Source: Deltaproteobacteria bacterium UBA2385 | GTDB lineage: Bacteria > Myxococcota_A > UBA796 > UBA2385 | Assembly: GCA_002343455.1 (NCBI GenBank) | Contig: DDSR01000105.1 | Coordinates: forward strand, 1-34,364 | Reading direction: 5' to 3' | DNA length: 34,364 nt | Shown here: positions 8,710 through 16,536 of the stretch, one piece after another | How the letters are laid out: every line of letters starts with the position of its first letter | How positions within the stretch are numbered: the first letter of the stretch is position 1 | Program-made: the position numbers and the translations under genes | The notes under the pieces: model-generated | What the model was told of the DNA's origin: nothing | Seen by the model: only the letters and a program-made list of their open reading frames with translations | The model's database searches: none

Positions 8710-10008
8710 ATGCACGCCTTCATCGTCGGGGGAGCCCGGACCCCCTTCACCCGCGCCTTCGGAGAGCTCGTCGAGCTCGACACCATCGCGCTCGGCGTCG
8801 TCGCCGTGCAGGGCGCCCTGCGGCGGCTCGAGCTGCCGGCCAGCGCCGTCGACGCCCTCGTCTGGGGCGGGGTGATCCTCCCGCCGGACAGCCCCAACAT
8901 CGGCCGGGAGATCGCGCTCGACGCCGGCCTGCCGCCCACGGTCGAGGCCATGACCGTCTCGCGCGCCTGCGCCTCGGGCCTGCAAGCCATCGCCGACGGC
9001 GTGGCCAAGATCGAGCGCGGCGAGGCCGAGGTCGTCATCGCCGGCGGCGGCGACTCCACCAGCAACGCGCCCCTGACCATGCCCCCCAGCCTGGTCCGCA
9101 AGGCCGGGCCCGTGGCCATGAAGCGGGGGGCGGGCCCCATGGACTGGCTCAAGCTGGCCACCACGCTCTCCCCGGGCCGCGACCTGGTGCCGCGCAAGCC
9201 GCGGGTCGCCGAGCGCAGCACCGGCGAGCTGATGGGCGAGGCCGCCGAGAAGATGGCCGGCCGCAACCAGGTCAGCCGGGCCGAGCAGGACGCCTTCGCC
9301 CTGCGCAGCCAGCAGCGGGCGGCGGCGGCCGTCGCGGCCGGGCGTTTCAACGAGGAGCTGGTCCCCGTCGACCTGCCCCGCGGCGGGCGGCTGACGGCCG
9401 ACACCCTGATCCGCGGCGACACCACCTTGGAGCGCCTCTCCACCCTGAAGCCCGCCTTCGCCCGCGACGGCACCATCACCGCCGGCAACGCCACCGCCCT
9501 GACCGACGGCGCCGCCTGCGTGGTCCTGATGAGCGAGGCCGCCGCCCGCCGCTACGGCCAGCCCATGCTGGCGCGCTTTCGCAGCTTCGCCTGGGTGGGC
9601 GTCGACCCCGCCGACCAGCTCCTGATGGGCCCCGCCCTGGCCATGCCCCTGGCCCTGAAGCGGGCGGGCCTGGAGCTGTCCGAGGTCGATCGGGTCGAGC
9701 TGCACGAGGCCTTCGCCGCCCAGGTCCTGAGCGTACAACGCATGCTGGAGAGCGAGGCATTCGGCCGCGAGCGGCTCGGCCGCGACGGCGCGGTCGGCAC
9801 TATCCACCCCGAGCGGCTCAACGTGCACGGCGGCTCGCTGGCGCTGGGCCATCCTTTCGCCGCCACCGGGGCGCGCATCGCGCTCACCCTCGCCCACGAG
9901 CTGGCCCAGGGTGCAGCCCGCACGGGGCTGATCGGCATCTGCGCCGCCGGCGGGCTGGGGGCGGCTGCGGTGATGGAGCGGGGACCCGGCGAGCCCACGA
10001 ACTCTTGA
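8710..10008 (+). CDS. Thiolase (acetyl-CoA acyltransferase), FadA2/FadI-like
   Basis: A degradative-type thiolase of 432 residues that cleaves 3-oxoacyl-CoA to acetyl-CoA and a shortened acyl-CoA. All catalytic residues are visible: the acylated cysteine C87 in SRACASGLQA, H332 in HEAFAAQ, H381 in NVHGGSLALGHPFAATGAR, and C411 in ICAAGGLGAA. A large loop around residues 120-190 is typical of FadI/trifunctional-beta-type long-chain thiolases and of FadA2 (about 440 residues). GGAG lies 7 bases before the ATG, one base after the reductase stop. It is the last gene of the cassette; a 58-base gap with a new promoter-like box follows. Confidence 0.92.
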   Translation: MHAFIVGGARTPFTRAFGELVELDTIALGVVAVQGALRRLELPASAVDALVWGGVILPPDSPNIGREIALDAGLPPTVEAMTVSRACASGLQAIADGVAKIERGEAEVVIAGGGDSTSNAPLTMPPSLVRKAGPVAMKRGAGPMDWLKLATTLSPGRDLVPRKPRVAERSTGELMGEAAEKMAGRNQVSRAEQDAFALRSQQRAAAAVAAGRFNEELVPVDLPRGGRLTADTLIRGDTTLERLSTLKPAFARDGTITAGNATALTDGAACVVLMSEAAARRYGQPMLARFRSFAWVGVDPADQLLMGPALAMPLALKRAGLELSEVDRVELHEAFAAQVLSVQRMLESEAFGRERLGRDGAVGTIHPERLNVHGGSLALGHPFAATGARIALTLAHELAQGAARTGLIGICAAGGLGAAAVMERGPGEPTNS

Positions 10009-10054
10009 CTTGTCAAAACTAAAGATAGAGCTGTTCTCAGGGATCGGCATGTCA

Positions 10055-10060
10055 TAGGGT
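10055..10060 (+). promoter_or_regulatory. Putative leaderless -10 box (TAGGGT)
   Basis: TAGGGT ends 6 bases before the carboxypeptidase ATG at 10067. A TTGACT lies further up at 10005-10010, but nothing resembling a -10 follows it at normal spacing. The GGCGGG between box and ATG could also act as a weak ribosome site. Confidence 0.35.
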
Positions 10061-10066
10061 GGCGGG

Positions 10067-11008
10067 ATGCGCTCCGTCTCCCCCCTCCCGCTCCTGTTCG
10101 CCGGTGCTTTCGCCGGTACCCTGCTCCTCGCCCGCGCCCTGGAGTCCTCGCCCGTGCAGGCCCATATGGTCCCCGCGCCCGAGCTCAGCGAAGCCTGGCT
10201 CCCTCCGGCCTGGCTGCACGGCCCCGAGGCCCTGGCCCTGCCCGCGCTGGACGCCCCCGGCGAAGCCAAGGGCCCGCGCCTGTCCTCGCACTCCGCCCTG
10301 GTCTTCGACCTGGATCAGGAGCGGGTGCTGATGACCCGCCAGGCCGACTTCCAGCGGCCGGTCGCCTCCCTCACCAAGGTCGTGGCCGCGCTGGCCTGGG
10401 CCAGCCTCGACCCGCAGGGCGAGACCACCGTCTGCATCGGCCCCGAGGAGCGCACCACCCGCAACGGCGCCCTCTCCAAGCTGAACACCGGCGACTGCGC
10501 CCCCGGCCTCGACATGCTGGGCGCCGCCCTGGTGGCCAGCGACAACCGGGCCGCCCGCGCGCTCGGGGCCGCCGCCGACACCGACGTCGACGGCCTCATC
10601 GCCCGCATGAACGAGCTGAGCGAGGAGCTCGGCATGGATGAGTCGCAGTGGACCGACCCCTCGGGCCTGGAGGACGACAACCTCTCCACCGCCCGGGACA
10701 TGAGCCGCGCCCTGCTGGCCCTCTCCGCCGACCCCACCCTGGCCATGACCGCCTCGGCGCCGAGCTGGACCCTGGCCGCCCAGGGGCGGGCCCCCCGCCT
10801 GCTGCACAGCACCAACCGCCTGACCGGCCGGTCCGACCTGAACGTCCTGGCCGCCAAGACCGGCTACACCGACACCGCCGGCTACTGTTTCACCGGCCTC
10901 GTCGAGGGCGAGGACGGCCGCCGCCTGCTGGTGACCGTGCTCGGCGCGCCCAGCAGCGGCAGCCGTTGGGCCGACGTGGAGCGACTGCTGAGCTGGGCTC
11001 GGGGCTGA
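10067..11008 (+). CDS. D-alanyl-D-alanine carboxypeptidase (peptidase S11, PBP5-like)
   Basis: A secreted penicillin-binding protein of 313 residues that trims the terminal D-Ala from peptidoglycan stem peptides. It has an N-terminal signal or anchor segment (MRSVS, then a hydrophobic run up to about residue 27). The three S11 motifs are present: SLTK with nucleophile S101 and K104, SDN (158-160), and KTG (264-266). The C-terminal domain and amphipathic anchor of E. coli PBP5 are missing; the protein stops soon after the catalytic domain. The last 335 bases are duplicated 3.4 kb downstream, on the far side of a foreign-looking cassette. Several codons in the 3' end of this copy (CGT, CGA, GCT) are less typical of the window than those in the downstream copy. 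The gene itself appears intact. Confidence 0.9.
   Translation: MRSVSPLPLLFAGAFAGTLLLARALESSPVQAHMVPAPELSEAWLPPAWLHGPEALALPALDAPGEAKGPRLSSHSALVFDLDQERVLMTRQADFQRPVASLTKVVAALAWASLDPQGETTVCIGPEERTTRNGALSKLNTGDCAPGLDMLGAALVASDNRAARALGAAADTDVDGLIARMNELSEELGMDESQWTDPSGLEDDNLSTARDMSRALLALSADPTLAMTASAPSWTLAAQGRAPRLLHSTNRLTGRSDLNVLAAKTGYTDTAGYCFTGLVEGEDGRRLLVTVLGAPSSGSRWADVERLLSWARG
10674..11008 (+). repeat. Direct repeat copy A: 3' end of the carboxypeptidase gene
   Basis: This segment is repeated in the same orientation at 14404-14663. The aligned 260 bases differ at only 7 positions, 6 of them silent. Copy A has 75 extra bases (10781-10855) that are missing from copy B. Six of the seven differences fall in the last 60 bases. 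Confidence 0.95.
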
Positions 11009-11032
11009 GTACCGAGGGGGGGGGCAGGCCGC

Positions 11033-12421
11033 TCAGTCGCCGTTGGCCATCACCGTCACCGTCCCGCCGATGTTCTCAAGGCCGACTGCGTCCAGGAACG
11101 CCTCGATCTCCGCCTGCGGCAGCGAGGTGTTGCGGCTGATCTCCACGTCGCCGCCGATCCACTCGATGTTGAAGAGGCCGTCGAGGGAGGTGAGGGAGTC
11201 GTTGTTGTAGATCCTCAAGATGCCTGGCACGGCGGTGATCGGAGCGAGGCCAGAAAGGTCGGTGAGCAGCGGATTCTCGCTCAGACTGAGGTGCCCCCAC
11301 GCCTCCGGGTCCTCGCTGAACGGCGCCGAGGACACGGAGACCAGGGACGGGTTGCCGTAGAACTCCAAGTATCGGACGGTCTCCAGCGTTGCCGGAGGGG
11401 TGAATGCCACGAGACTATCCAGGCTCGCCAGGGAGAATCCGGCCGTGCGCAAGGATGGCAGTGGTCCAACCTCTGTCACGTCATTGGCTGCCCACAGTTC
11501 CAACACGTTCACCGACTGCAGCGAGTCGAGGCCACAGAGGTTCCGAAGCCCGGAGACATTGCCGAGGGTCAATTCGCCGTGCACCACTTCGAGGTTCTTC
11601 AGGCCGTTCAGGTCTTCGAGGTCAAGGTCGTAGAACGAGAGATTGTCGGCCTCAATCATGCCTTCGAGGCCCTTGAGGTTGGTGAGGGGCATTCTGTAGA
11701 ACCATAGCTGAGAGGGGATCTCTCCAGCGAGCTTCGGGTCCCACCAGCTCGTCACGTTCGAGAACGCATCCAACGAGGTCACGGGGAGGTCGCCCACCAT
11801 GACATAGCCCAGCGACTCCAAGCGCGCGAGGGCGCTCAGGTCCGTCAACAGCGGGTTCTCGCGAATGACAAGGTAGTACGCGCTCCTGAGGTTGTCCAAG
11901 CCATCAAGCGACGAGATACGTTCATTCTCGTACACCCACAGCCCGTTCCTCTCTGACTCGAAGCCGCAAACACAGGACAGAAACGCGAGATCCTCCAGTC
12001 CGCGGGTGTTGGCGATGCTGACGCCTCCCACTGCGTCCCACGCGCCTTCCTCGCACAGAAAGGCCCAGTCTTCGACGTCCGCATCGCGGTCGACGTTGAC
12101 TCCATCGCCGTATGGTGAATCCACCACACAATGGTCCACCCCATCACAATCCTGATCGATCCCATCCTCCGGCACGTCCTCGGCCCTCGGGTTGATGTTC
12201 GGATCCGCGTCGTCGCAGTCACCCTGCTCCACGCTCCACCCGTCTCCATCGGCGTCGAGACCGGGTGTCGGGGTCTCGGTCTCCGCCGGAGTACACTCGT
12301 ACGTCTCGGTCGGAGTCTCCGTCGGGGTCCCCGTAGTCGAGCAGTCGGTCGGACGCTCCGCGCAGGGGTCGCCGTCTCCCTTGCCTGGGTCGCCGCAAGA
12401 AAGCATGAGAAGCAGGATCAC
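11033..12421 (-). CDS. Lipoprotein with MopE-type metal-binding motif and receptor-L-like repeats
   Basis: A predicted surface lipoprotein of 462 residues. The N-terminus MILLLMLSC is an extremely short signal with the lipid cysteine at position 9. A Thr/Pro/Glu/Cys linker follows (residues 25-53). Next is LDADGDGW...DCDDADP...DGIDQDCDGVD (55-97), the Asp/Cys motif known as the MopE-type putative metal-binding motif. The rest is a chain of short beta-strand repeats such as LVIRENPLLTDLSAL, LSLSENPLLTDLSGL and LRIYNNDSLTSLDGL, resembling receptor L-domain/LRR solenoids used in ligand binding. The GTG at 12421 is favoured: GGGAGG lies upstream and it overlaps the stop of the preceding gene. A GTG at 12427 is possible. 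It is the last gene of the three-gene minus-strand operon. Codons are less GC-rich than the neighbours. The ligand is unknown. Confidence 0.78.
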   Translation of the reverse strand: MILLLMLSCGDPGKGDGDPCAERPTDCSTTGTPTETPTETYECTPAETETPTPGLDADGDGWSVEQGDCDDADPNINPRAEDVPEDGIDQDCDGVDHCVVDSPYGDGVNVDRDADVEDWAFLCEEGAWDAVGGVSIANTRGLEDLAFLSCVCGFESERNGLWVYENERISSLDGLDNLRSAYYLVIRENPLLTDLSALARLESLGYVMVGDLPVTSLDAFSNVTSWWDPKLAGEIPSQLWFYRMPLTNLKGLEGMIEADNLSFYDLDLEDLNGLKNLEVVHGELTLGNVSGLRNLCGLDSLQSVNVLELWAANDVTEVGPLPSLRTAGFSLASLDSLVAFTPPATLETVRYLEFYGNPSLVSVSSAPFSEDPEAWGHLSLSENPLLTDLSGLAPITAVPGILRIYNNDSLTSLDGLFNIEWIGGDVEISRNTSLPQAEIEAFLDAVGLENIGGTVTVMANGD

Positions 12422-13863
12422 ATCCACCTCCCAGCGCGCCAGCGCAACACGGCGTGGTCGTCGTCGACCGCCCGGTAGAAGACACGCGGTGTGCCAGCGG
12501 TGGCCACGACACATGGGTAGCGGGTGGACTCGTTCCTTACGGCCGCGACCTCTTCGTCAGTGAGATCCACTCCGGATGTCGTGCCGACATCGCGGGGAAT
12601 CGGGTCCCTGGTCAGAATGCCCAAGGCCGTCCAACTCGCAAGGTCAGCGAGTTCGGCCACTGCGCCGTTGGACGACGCGATGCTCCGGGTGACGGCCTCC
12701 CTTGTATCCTCCCAACAGACGAAGCAGCGCTGGTTGACCTCGTCGATGCTGATGGAGGCGAAGTTCTGCGTGCCCAGGGTGAAGTCTTTCAGAACGGAGG
12801 GACAAACCTTCGCCGGCCTCGACCAGTCCTCGCTCACCGGATCCGCGGTGTGCCGGGCCAGGATGTTTGATTCGGAGTTCGGCCAGGAGTAGACCACGAC
12901 GAAGGTCCCGTTCCTCGCTGCGGCGACACAAGGGTCCCGGCTCTCGCCCGAGCCACCCACGTCCACCTCCTCAAGAAACGAGCCGAAACGCCACCCGCTC
13001 GTTGCGGCGAAGGCTACATCCGCCACTCGGGCGGCTCTTCCCAACACGCGCTTGCGGACAAACTCACGAGCGGAATCGTAGTACGTCACCGAGTACACCA
13101 CCAGCACCGTCGGTCCGTTGGGATCCCTCGCCCCGCTGACCGCCACCGACGGAAAGTCCACCGAGTCAAAACTGTACGTCTCGCCGTCCTCCGTGAAGTC
13201 GACCACCCCCGAGAGCACCGTCGGCGCCGTCCATTCTCCCTCGGCCGGCCGGAAGGCCAGGGTGATCCGCTGAGCCCTGCCGTCAAAGGCCGAGAACACC
13301 AGCCAGGTGTTGCGCGCTTCATCCATCGCCAGGCAGTGGCGCCCGATCTGGCTCACCCTTGGGCGGAGCGCCAGGTCCGACACGTTCACCTCGTCCCAGC
13401 CGGACTCGGGACCGCCATGAGCCACCCATAGCGAATCGGCGGTGGCGCCTCGCCAGGAGAATGCGACAGCGACGTCTCCCTGGCCACGCGAACGAAGCGC
13501 CAGGCAGGGGTAGCCCAGCGCGTTCCCGTCGCGGTCGGTAGAGCCGTGCTCACCCGTATGGACCACAGGCCACATCGTCCACCACGCCGCTTCGTCGTCC
13601 GAGGGCCGTGCAACGAGGCGGACCCGGTGCTGGGCGCTGTCGTCCGCGTACACAGCGTAGTCCTGGCTCACCGTCGACGCGGCCCACCACGCATTGTTCA
13701 TGCCGATCCCGACGCTGCCGGGCTCCTCCGAACGAGAGGTGTACACCTCCGGACAGACATCGACCCCCCACCACAGGTCGGTCGCGGTCGTACCGCTGCC
13801 CCAGCTTGGAACGCCAGCCCACTCCAGGCCTTCCACACTCGCCCGGCTGGACAGGAGGCGCAT
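12418..13863 (-). CDS. Beta-propeller-like protein (sialidase/BNR-like fold), function unknown
   Basis: A protein of 481 residues with about six spaced repeats of the form P-C/S-V/L-A, about ten residues, then a V-x-Y/F-S/W strand. Examples are YPCLALRSRGQGDVAVAFSW, FPSVAVSGARDPNGPTVLVV, DPCVAAARNGTFVVVYSW and YPCVVATAGTPRVFYRA. This is the look of sialidase-like six-bladed propellers, but no catalytic Arg triad or Asp-box set could be confirmed. No signal peptide is visible from the ATG at 13863, which has GAGG 2-6 bases upstream and follows the previous stop by 4 bases. An in-frame GTG at 13899 would not add one. A cytoplasmic propeller between two exported proteins is odd; export by another route is possible. 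It overlaps the lipoprotein start. Confidence 0.68.
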   Translation of the reverse strand: MRLLSSRASVEGLEWAGVPSWGSGTTATDLWWGVDVCPEVYTSRSEEPGSVGIGMNNAWWAASTVSQDYAVYADDSAQHRVRLVARPSDDEAAWWTMWPVVHTGEHGSTDRDGNALGYPCLALRSRGQGDVAVAFSWRGATADSLWVAHGGPESGWDEVNVSDLALRPRVSQIGRHCLAMDEARNTWLVFSAFDGRAQRITLAFRPAEGEWTAPTVLSGVVDFTEDGETYSFDSVDFPSVAVSGARDPNGPTVLVVYSVTYYDSAREFVRKRVLGRAARVADVAFAATSGWRFGSFLEEVDVGGSGESRDPCVAAARNGTFVVVYSWPNSESNILARHTADPVSEDWSRPAKVCPSVLKDFTLGTQNFASISIDEVNQRCFVCWEDTREAVTRSIASSNGAVAELADLASWTALGILTRDPIPRDVGTTSGVDLTDEEVAAVRNESTRYPCVVATAGTPRVFYRAVDDDHAVLRWRAGRWM

Positions 13864-13867
13864 CGCC

Positions 13868-14245
13868 TCAGCCTCGAGGCTGCATGTCGACGGTCCCACC
13901 GACCCGCGCGAAGCTGAGATTGGTGCCGGAGGTGTTGCTGCACAACCAGACCAGCCGCATCAGCCGCTTGCCCTGCGTGTCCGCGACGATGCTGACGAAA
14001 TCTCCGAAGGTCATGCCCAGGTTCGTGGTGGCCGTCAGCAACGTCGTGCCCGTGGAGGGAGTCGTCTCCACCACCGCCACCTCGATGCCCATCCCGACCT
14101 GGATGTTCCCCAGGACGTTGCGGAGCTCCATCGTCCCGGCCAGCTCGGCGAGCTCGGTGCACGACATCCAGGGGGAGGCCGGGATGGAGATCACGGTCGT
14201 GGAGGCGCAGAACACCGTGGTCCAGGGGAGGATCAGGCGACGCAT
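13868..14245 (-). CDS. Small exported protein of unknown function
   Basis: This protein has 125 residues. It starts MRRLILPWTTVFCASTTVIS, a plausible signal segment with two arginines and a hydrophobic core, followed by SPWMSC. The mature part is beta-rich with many Thr/Gly/Val residues and ends in VGGTVDMQPRG. No family is recognised. The ATG at 14245 is chosen because it begins the signal-like segment and lies about 25 bases below a good promoter. An upstream ATG at 14299 would put the promoter inside the coding region. It is the first gene of the three-gene operon; the propeller gene starts 4 bases after its stop. It is present only within the inserted cassette. Confidence 0.6.
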   Translation of the reverse strand: MRRLILPWTTVFCASTTVISIPASPWMSCTELAELAGTMELRNVLGNIQVGMGIEVAVVETTPSTGTTLLTATTNLGMTFGDFVSIVADTQGKRLMRLVWLCSNTSGTNLSFARVGGTVDMQPRG

Positions 14246-14270
14246 GGCGGGGCTCTGGGTTGGCATGTAG

Positions 14271-14299
14271 AGACTACCCCAGGCGCTATGGGTGGTCAA
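14271..14299 (-). promoter_or_regulatory. Sigma-70-type promoter of the inserted three-gene operon
   Basis: On the minus strand TTGACC (14299-14294) and TAGTCT (14276-14271) are separated by exactly 17 bases. The start of transcription would fall about 19 bases before the ATG at 14245. It is the best match to a housekeeping promoter in the window and differs from the -35-less boxes of the surrounding genes. Confidence 0.6.
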
Positions 14300-14403
14300 C
14301 TCGGCGTCCTTAGGCTGGACCCGCGTTCAAATGTTGTCCAGAAACGGCAGGCTGTGGGTGCTCCATTGCCCCCAGATCGCTGCTGCGGACGACGACCTGA
14401 GCA

Positions 14404-14663
14404 ACGACAACCTCTCCACCGCCCGGGACATGAGCCGCGCCCTGCTGGCCCTCTCCGCCGACCCCACCCTGCCCATGACCGCCTCGGCGCCGAGCTGGAC
14501 CCTGGCCGCCAAGACCGGCTACACCGACACCGCCGGCTACTGTTTCACCGGCCTCGTCGAGGGCGAGGACGGCCGCCGCCTGCTGGTGACCGTGCTCGGC
14601 GCACCCAGCAGCGGCAGCCGCTGGGCCGATGTCGAGCGCCTGCTGAGCTGGGCCCGGGGCTGA
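14404..14663 (+). pseudogene. Truncated second copy of the carboxypeptidase 3' end (direct repeat copy B)
   Basis: This fragment encodes NLSTARDMSRALLAL... to the natural stop ...ERLLSWARG and is about 97% identical to 10674-11008. It lacks the signal peptide and the SxxK and SDN motifs and keeps only KTG, so it cannot be an active enzyme. Relative to copy A it has lost 75 bases (25 codons) in frame. The loss lies between two copies of the 10-base CCTGGCCGCC, one of which remains at 14501-14510, as expected for replication slippage. The upstream open frame from 14292 is unrelated sequence. The fragment sits directly against the aspS 3' end, suggesting it is the ancestral gene end displaced by the insertion. 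The 158 bases before it (14246-14403) hold only the divergent operon's promoter. Confidence 0.9.
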
Positions 14664-14673
14664 GCCGCCCGGC

Positions 14674-16455
14674 TCATTCCTTCTTCTCCGGCCAGACGAC
14701 CGCCAGGTGCAGCTCGCGGAGCTGCGCGTCCCGAACGGTGGCGGGCGCGCCCATCATCAGGTCCTGGGCCTGCTGGTTCATCGGGAAGGCGATGATCTCG
14801 CGGATGTCCTTCTCGCCCGCCAGCAGCATGACCATGCGGTCCACGCCGGGAGCGAGGCCGCCGTGGGGCGGAGCGCCGTAGTGGAAGGCGTTCCACAGGC
14901 CACCGAAGCGCTGCTCGACGTCCTCGGCGCTGTAGCCGGCGATCTCGAAGGCCTTCTTCATCAGCTCGGGCTCGTGGTTGCGGATGGCGCCGCTGGACAG
15001 CTCCACGCCGTTGCAGACGATGTCGTACTGGTAGGCCAGGATGTCCAGCGGATCCTTCTCCTCCAGGGCCTGCAGGCCGCCCTGGGGCATCGAGAAGGGG
15101 TTGTGGCTGAACTCGATGGCCCCGGTGTCCTCGTTGCGCTCGTAGAAGGGGTAGTCGACGACCCAGCAGAAGCGGAAGGCGCCCTGCTCGATCAGGCCCT
15201 GGCGGCGGCCGACCTCGTCCCGCAGCAGGCCGGCCTGCTTGGCGGTGCGATCCTCGGGACCGCAGAGGAAGCAGGCGCCATCGCCCTCGGACAGACCCAT
15301 GCTCTGTACGAGAGAGGCCAGGCGCCCGCCCTCGAAGAAACGTGCGACGCTGCCCTTGGTGGCGCCCTCGGCCAGGGCGATCCAGGCCATGCCGCCCGCA
15401 CCGGCAGCCTTGGCGGCGTCCTCGAGCTCGGTCCAGCCCTTGCGGGAGAGGCTGGCTCCCCCGGGGACCGGCACCGCCCGGACGACGGCGCCCTGGGCGA
15501 TCAGGCCCTCGAACACGCCGAAGCCGCTGCCGACGAAGAGCTCGGTCAGGTCGCGGATCTCGATCGGGTTGCGCAGATCGGGCTTGTCGCTGCCGTAGCG
15601 CAGCATGGCGTCGCGGTAGGCGATGCGCGGGAAGGGGGCCGGGGTGACGATCCAGTCGGAGAACTGGCGGAAGACGCCCTCCAGCACGGGCTCAATGGCG
15701 GCGAAGACGTCGTCCTGCTCGACGAAGCTCATCTCGACGTCGAGCTGGTAGAACTCGCCGGGCGAGCGGTCGGCGCGGGCGTCCTCGTCGCGGAAGCAGG
15801 GGGCGATCTGGAAGTAGCGCTCCTGGCCGCCGACCATCAAGAGCTGCTTGAAGATCTGCGGGGCCTGGGGCAGGGCGTAGAAGTGGCCGGGGTAGCGGCG
15901 GCTGGGCACCAGGTAGTCGCGGGCGCCCTCGGGCGAGGAGGCGGTCAGGATCGGGGTCTGGTACTCCTGGAAGCCCTGGGCGATCATGCGCTGGCGGAGG
16001 CTGTAGATGACGTCGGCCCGCAGCTTCAGCGCGCGGACCATGCGCTCGCGCCGCAGGTCGAGGTAGCGGTGCTTGAGGCGTGTGGCTTCGGAGGTGTTGG
16101 GGTCCTCGACCACCTGGAAGGGGATCGGCTCGCTGGCGCCCAGCAGCTCGAGCTCGTCGACCAGCAGCTCGATCTGCCCGGTGGGCATGTCGGCGTTGGG
16201 GCTCTCCCGCTTGACCACCCGGCCGACCACGCGCACCGTGCTCTCGCGCCGCAGGGAGGAGGCCAGGGCGAAGAGCGGGCTGTCCTCGGGCACGAAGCAC
16301 TGGGTGGTGCCCCAGCGGTCGCGCAGGTCGAGGAAGAGCAGCGCGCCGAGGTTCCGGCTGCGGGCCATCCAGCCGGAGAGGCGCACGGTGGCGCCGATAT
16401 CGGAGGCGCGCAGGGCGCCGCAGGTGTGGGTTCGGTAGCGGTTGGGCGTGATCAT
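14674..16455 (-). CDS. aspS: Aspartate--tRNA ligase
   Basis: A class II aminoacyl-tRNA synthetase of 593 residues (E. coli AspRS has 590) that charges tRNA-Asp. The N-terminal OB-fold anticodon domain has [20 protein letters not shown]. The catalytic core has QAPQIFKQ, motif 2 ([19 protein letters not shown]), the bacterial GAD insertion ([20 protein letters not shown]) and motif 3 ([15 protein letters not shown]). In the OB fold a leucine occupies the position that is Leu in discriminating E. coli AspRS and His in several non-discriminating enzymes. This suggests a tRNA-Asp-specific enzyme, though that is inferred from one residue. The ATG at 16455 starts the conserved N-terminus. The gene faces the truncated carboxypeptidase copy tail to tail. 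Confidence 0.97.
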   Translation of the reverse strand: MITPNRYRTHTCGALRASDIGATVRLSGWMARSRNLGALLFLDLRDRWGTTQCFVPEDSPLFALASSLRRESTVRVVGRVVKRESPNADMPTGQIELLVDELELLGASEPIPFQVVEDPNTSEATRLKHRYLDLRRERMVRALKLRADVIYSLRQRMIAQGFQEYQTPILTASSPEGARDYLVPSRRYPGHFYALPQAPQIFKQLLMVGGQERYFQIAPCFRDEDARADRSPGEFYQLDVEMSFVEQDDVFAAIEPVLEGVFRQFSDWIVTPAPFPRIAYRDAMLRYGSDKPDLRNPIEIRDLTELFVGSGFGVFEGLIAQGAVVRAVPVPGGASLSRKGWTELEDAAKAAGAGGMAWIALAEGATKGSVARFFEGGRLASLVQSMGLSEGDGACFLCGPEDRTAKQAGLLRDEVGRRQGLIEQGAFRFCWVVDYPFYERNEDTGAIEFSHNPFSMPQGGLQALEEKDPLDILAYQYDIVCNGVELSSGAIRNHEPELMKKAFEIAGYSAEDVEQRFGGLWNAFHYGAPPHGGLAPGVDRMVMLLAGEKDIREIIAFPMNQQAQDLMMGAPATVRDAQLRELHLAVVWPEKKE

Positions 16456-16523
16456 CGGGGCTCGCGGGGGCAGGGTGGCGCGCGCCTGTAATCGGCTGCG
16501 CGCAGGGTGTCCGGGCGTTGAGA

Positions 16524-16529
16524 TAGGCT
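16524..16529 (+). promoter_or_regulatory. Putative leaderless -10 box (TAGGCT)
   Basis: TAGGCT ends 7 bases before the ATG at 16537, with no recognisable -35 or ribosome site. It supports 16537 as the start of the membrane protein over the internal ATG at 16564. Confidence 0.4.
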
Positions 16530-16536
16530 GGCGCGG

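Larger units (their letters stand above)
11009..14403. mobile_element. Inserted cassette flanked by direct repeats of a host gene end
   Basis: These 3.4 kb lie between an intact carboxypeptidase gene and a second copy of that gene's 3' end. They hold three minus-strand genes with lower GC and more AT-rich third positions than the neighbours, plus the clearest sigma-70 promoter in the window. The simplest history has the carboxypeptidase once facing aspS tail to tail, with the incoming DNA bringing its own 3' end and displacing the old one toward aspS. No integrase, transposase or terminal inverted repeat is seen, so the mechanism is unknown and homologous recombination is possible. Confidence 0.6.

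Noticed and set aside
11016..11024. Run of nine G as a phase-variable tract
   Set aside because: It lies between two convergent gene ends and outside any promoter or coding frame, so length change would have no clear effect.
13863..13960. Small exported protein and propeller-like protein as one gene split by a frameshift
   Set aside because: The propeller frame upstream of its start reaches a stop soon and shows no continuous domain, and GAGG sites precede the separate start.
14292..14403. 5' part of the open frame leading into the truncated carboxypeptidase copy
   Set aside because: It has no similarity to the intact gene apart from a short AAAD stretch, so it is read as cassette-edge sequence and not as a fusion gene.
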